A stretch of DNA of 64,000 bases, from NCBI GenBank assembly GCA_963377175.1, contig CAUJNA010000851.1, positions 1 to 64,000 on the forward strand. The letters are read 5' to 3'. Origin of the DNA: Effrenium voratum (lineage: Eukaryota > Sar > Dinophyceae > Suessiales > Symbiodiniaceae). The notes beneath the pieces were generated by a model. It was not told the DNA's origin. It saw nothing but the letters and a program-made list of their open reading frames with translations, and did no database searches. Below are positions 60,450-64,000 of this stretch, in pieces (positions within the stretch are counted from its first letter, which is position 1; the number at the start of each line of letters is the position of its first letter). A program made the position numbers and the translations under genes.

Positions 60450-62030
60450 AATCAATCAAACAATTGTAGCCGCCAACTGCGACAGTGCTTAGAGCAAATT
60501 TCGTGAACCAGAATAGAGGGCCAACAAGAGGTACGCGCCAAAAACAGCTAGAAGTGTCACTTTGCCGTCGCCCTTGGCTTTGGCGCGACGCCGGTCCAAG
60601 TGTATTGAAATCGCTACGCGATCCGCCGACGCCAGTGGACAGTCCCCCATTAACAAACTGCAGGGTGCCTCAAGTTTGGGGTCAGGAAAAAGACGTCTTT
60701 TTGCCTAGGTCATTTTTCTGAGGATGCTGGAAATGCAAGGGATGCAGCCAAACAACTTACAAGAACAAACCCAATCTTCACGCTCAAGATTTTAAGACTT
60801 TCACACAGGCGACATTGACCAAACGCAGACAATACGAGAGTTGTGGGGAATTCTGGGAACGCAGCCGGCTAGCCACAAACAAGTGCAAAAATCCGGGTTT
60901 TTACAAAAGCAGCCATCAAAAACCGATACTAGCAACCCGCCTCAAATACCCCAAGAGTAGACTTCCAAAAGCACGATAATGCAGGGGATGTTTCGCAGTA
61001 ACTGCTCCGTACAGGTGGGGAATTGCAAGAAAACTCATTTTTTGCAGATTTCAACAGTTCCTCAAGTGTCACTGCACTTGGCTTTACCCAAACCCCTAAC
61101 AGGCCAATTCCAACATCGCTTGAAACAGCAAAACGCCACTAGTATCTGCAAAAGAAAGAGACAAATTCATGGCAACAAGATAATCCTGATGATGCTGGAG
61201 ATGCAGATCCTGCGCGTCCGGGGGAGGCCCCCCCCCTAGAGACCTAGGCGAAACGCAGATTTCTAGCACGAAAGACCCAAAAACACTGGAAAAAGACAGG
61301 GTTTTGGACACGTATCGCAGCATGCCCAACAAATTGCAGTCCCAAAAGCCTTCGGCTTTGATAAGAGATTCCGAAGGAAGATCTACACGCTCGACTGGCG
61401 TCGGCGGATTCAAGAACCAAAGCAAATAAAAAACAGCAGCCGACTCATGTTGCCTTCGCCTTTGGCTGATGCGACGCTGATTGAAGTCGATTTCAGAGCC
61501 AAAGAAAAACGAGAAACAACAGCCGACCCACAACAATGCGCAAAAGGCCAACATAGCTTTCATTGGCTGAGAAAGGACTTCCAAAGAATGTGCAATGCAA
61601 GTTGCGGCAACTTGTTGAATCCGGCCCAAAGTCCAAAGGCAGCCTATTTCCCGCGGTGTAATTGGAGCTGCATGGGAAGCCCAAGTGGCTTGCAACGCAG
61701 TCCAGCAAGCTTGGCATGTGAAGCATTCCACCAGCTGGGACCTTGCAATATCCTCTCTTCCTGTCCTTCTGGTTTCAGATATCCCTTATTGGGGCTCGCC
61801 GTTTTCAGGCAGTTTCAGGCAGAAAAACCGGATGTGCTGAGAGGTGCGCGCCAACCAAAAAACCAAAGCTGCTCGAAACTGCCCGGGAACACCCACGTTT
61901 GCGCGATCCCCCGTTATCCCCCGTTAAGGGCTGCCAAGTGGTTCAAAGCCTAGAAGCTTGTTTGGCGGAATCTTGATAGATCGTTCAGGTGGCGCCAGAC
62001 TGGACTTTGCGCTAGCCTCTATGGGAACCC
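60450..62030. other. Unassigned interspersed sequence
   Basis: No convincing gene. Balanced base composition unlike the elements. GATCCGCCGACGCCAGTGGA near 60630 and its near-complement near 61390 (ACTGGCGTCGGCGGATTC) form a widely spaced inverted pair with further similarity nearby (GCCCTTGGCTTTGGC versus GCCTTTGGCTGATGC), which could mark the ends of a small non-coding element. Confidence 0.4.
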
Positions 62031-62039
62031 ACTGTGTTT

Positions 62040-64000
62040 CCTCTTAATTGCGCTGCGGGGCGGAAGAGCGGATGTTGCAGACTTGTTTGTCAACGGTGGA
62101 TGACGGGCTACAGCAGTGCAAGCTTTTGCGCCTGGCTGCCAGTTGGGTGTGACCGCCTCCATGATGCTGACTACCAGTAGGTCTTTGGTCCTTTGCAGAA
62201 AGGCAGGTGTGTCAAGAAGGTCCCAGCTCGATCGGAAATGTGCACAATTGTCCGTTTCACGGCATTGGCCTTTGGTTATTCGCAGAGAGGCGGTGGTGTC
62301 AAGGCCCCAGCTTGACTCTGCAATGTGCGACGTTCCCGGAAGAGGCGTGAAACTAGGAAGTGGCCTTTGATTAGTTGGGCTACAGCCCGTTTTCTTGTAA
62401 GACAATCACGAGTCCTGGAAGGGACAAAAACAAAGCAATCTTTCAGCTTGACCGTCGACATCTTAGGCAAAGCCACAAGGTCAAAGTCAAAGCTGCTCTG
62501 CTGTAGGGCAGAAGATCGGATGTTGCAGACTTGTTTGTCAACGCTGGATGACGGGCTAAAGCAGTGCAAGGTTTTGTGCCTGGCTGCCAATTGGGTGTGA
62601 CCGCTTCCATGATGCTGACTACCGGCAGGTCTTACCGGTAGGTCTTTGGTCCTTTGCAGAGAGGCAGAGGCGTTAAGAAGGTTCCAGCTCGATCGAAAAA
62701 GTGCGCGATTGTCCGGTTGACGGTATTGGCTTTTGGTTATTCGCAGAGAGGCGGTGGTGTCAAGGCCCCAGCTTGACCCTGCAATGTGCGACGTTCCCGG
62801 AAGAGGCGTGAAACTAGGAAGTGGCCTTTGATTAGTTGGGCTACAACCCGTTTTCTTGTAAGACAATCACGAGTCGTGGAAGGGACAAAAACAAAGCAAT
62901 CTTTCAGCTTGACAGTTGACTTTTTAGGCAAAGCCACATGGTCAAAGTCAAAACTGCTCTGCTGCAGGGCAGAAGATCGGATGTTGCAGACTTGTTTGTC
63001 AACGCTGGATGACGGGCTACAGCAGTGCAAGCTTTTGCGCCTGGCTGCCAGTTGGGTGTGACCGCTTCCATGATGTGACTACCGGTAGGTCTTTGGTCCT
63101 TTGCAGAGAGGCAGGTGTGTCAAGAAGGTCCCAGCTCGATCGGAAATGTGCACAATTGTCCGTTTCACGGTATTGGCCTTTGGTTATTCGCAGAGAGGCG
63201 GTGGTGTCAAGGTCCCCTTGACCCTGCAATGTGCGACGTTCCCGGAGGAGACGTGAAACTAGGAAGTGGCCTTTGATTAGTTGGGCTACAGCCCATTTTC
63301 TTGTAAGACAATCACGAGTCGTGGAAGGGACAAAACCAAAGCAATCTTTCAGCTTGACAGTCACCATTGTAGGCAAAGCCATCAGGTCAAAGTCAACGCT
63401 GCTCGCTGCAGGGCAGAAGATCGGCTAGTTCAGACTTGTTTGTCAACGCTGCTTCAGCTTAGCCCATGTCAGTCCGCGTCAAAGCTCACCTCTACCAACC
63501 GTTTGGGCTTGTCGTGCACAACTACAGACCGACCTGCTAAAGCAGTACAAGCTTTTGCGCCCGGCTGTTAATTGGTGTGACCGCTTCTATGATTCTGACC
63601 AACGGCAAGTCTTTGGTCAACGGTGATGTCAAGGTCACAGCTTGACTTGCAATGTGCCGACGTTTCCTGGAGGAAACGTGAAACGAGGAAGTCGCCTTTG
63701 GTCAGTTGGGCTACAACGAGTCCTGGAAGGGACAAAAACAAAGCAATCTTTCAGCTTGACCGTCGACATCTTCGGCAAAGCCACAAGGCCAAAGTCAAAG
63801 CTGCTCGCTGCAGGGCAGAAGATCGGATAGTGCAGACTTGTTTGTCAACGCTGGATCATGCTTAACTCATGTGAGTCCGCGTCAAAGCTCACCTCTATGA
63901 ATTGTTTGGGCTTGTCCTGCACAGCTTCAGACAGACGGGCTAAAGCAGTACAAGCTTCTGCGCCTGGCTGCAAATGGGCTTTGACCGCTCCCATGATGCT
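62040..64000. repeat. Tandem repeat of 400-460 bases
   Basis: CAGACTTGTTTGTCAACG recurs at 62078, 62526, 62987, 63431 and 63833, with long shared flanks (GACAATCACGAGTCGTGGAA, GTCTTTGGTCCTTTGCAGA). Each unit can be read in short frames on both strands, but none is convincing. The array continues past the window end. Confidence 0.9.

Noticed and set aside
61096..61731. A 211-codon minus-strand frame
   Set aside because: No recognisable domain, unusual composition and no neighbouring gene context; probably chance.

Overview
The window is nuclear DNA of a GC-rich eukaryote, most likely a dinoflagellate. The evidence is a 22-base sequence at 35501-35522 that matches the dinoflagellate spliced-leader consensus (recalled) at 17 of 22 positions, including its last 13 bases. 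Retroelements carrying cytosine-methyltransferase-like domains, a type I recall being reported from dinoflagellates, agree with this. A 44-base piece of the 18S rRNA 5' end (56328-56371) confirms a eukaryote. No ordinary host gene was recognised. Almost everything is mobile or virus-like DNA and its debris.

Bases 1-23990 are one complete Polinton/Maverick-type element bounded by ~755-base terminal inverted repeats. It encodes a protein-primed family B DNA polymerase, a retroviral-type integrase, an FtsK/HerA-type packaging ATPase, a double-jelly-roll major capsid protein, a penton-type minor capsid protein, an AT-hook/KAAP-repeat core-like protein, a Gly/Ala-rich virion-type protein, an N6-adenine and a C5-cytosine methyltransferase-like protein, three tandem coiled-coil paralogues and a ~1336-residue fibre with a C-terminal peptidase-S74-type chaperone domain. 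A satellite and a tRNA-like sequence follow the capsid gene. Several large genes change reading frame, so either the copy is decaying or the assembly has indels; the catalytic motifs are intact.

From 23991 to 31647 lies a degenerate Ty3-like retroelement (RNase H, integrase, SH3/BAH-like segment, C5-methyltransferase-like domain, reverse transcriptase). From 31895 to 35223 follow reading frames with a Tpt1/KptA RNA 2'-phosphotransferase-like domain, a RanBP2-type zinc finger and a hydrophobic segment. From 35.6 to 38.4 kb there is a ~900-base direct repeat with a foldback in each copy, then arrays of tiny hairpins whose arms covary.

From 38.6 to 54.5 kb there are parts of a second, related virus-like element: adenine methylase, intact ATPase, rearranged penton, deleted capsid gene, C5-methylase, a small conserved gene, and an HNH/SF1-helicase replication protein where element 1 has a protein-primed polymerase. 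A recent 8.4-kb tyrosine-recombinase retrotransposon (40947-49375) with A1-ORFs-B1-A2-B2 split direct repeats is nested in it, inside a palindrome. The right end (54.9-64 kb) holds a minisatellite, the 18S scrap, two unrecognised genes, an inverted third fragment of the virus-like element (satellite, tRNA-like sequence, capsid 3' end) and a 400-460-base tandem repeat.

The virion genes of the element copies differ almost only at silent sites, so they were selected as proteins until recently. Three unrelated classes of mobile element in one locus each carry methyltransferase-like genes.
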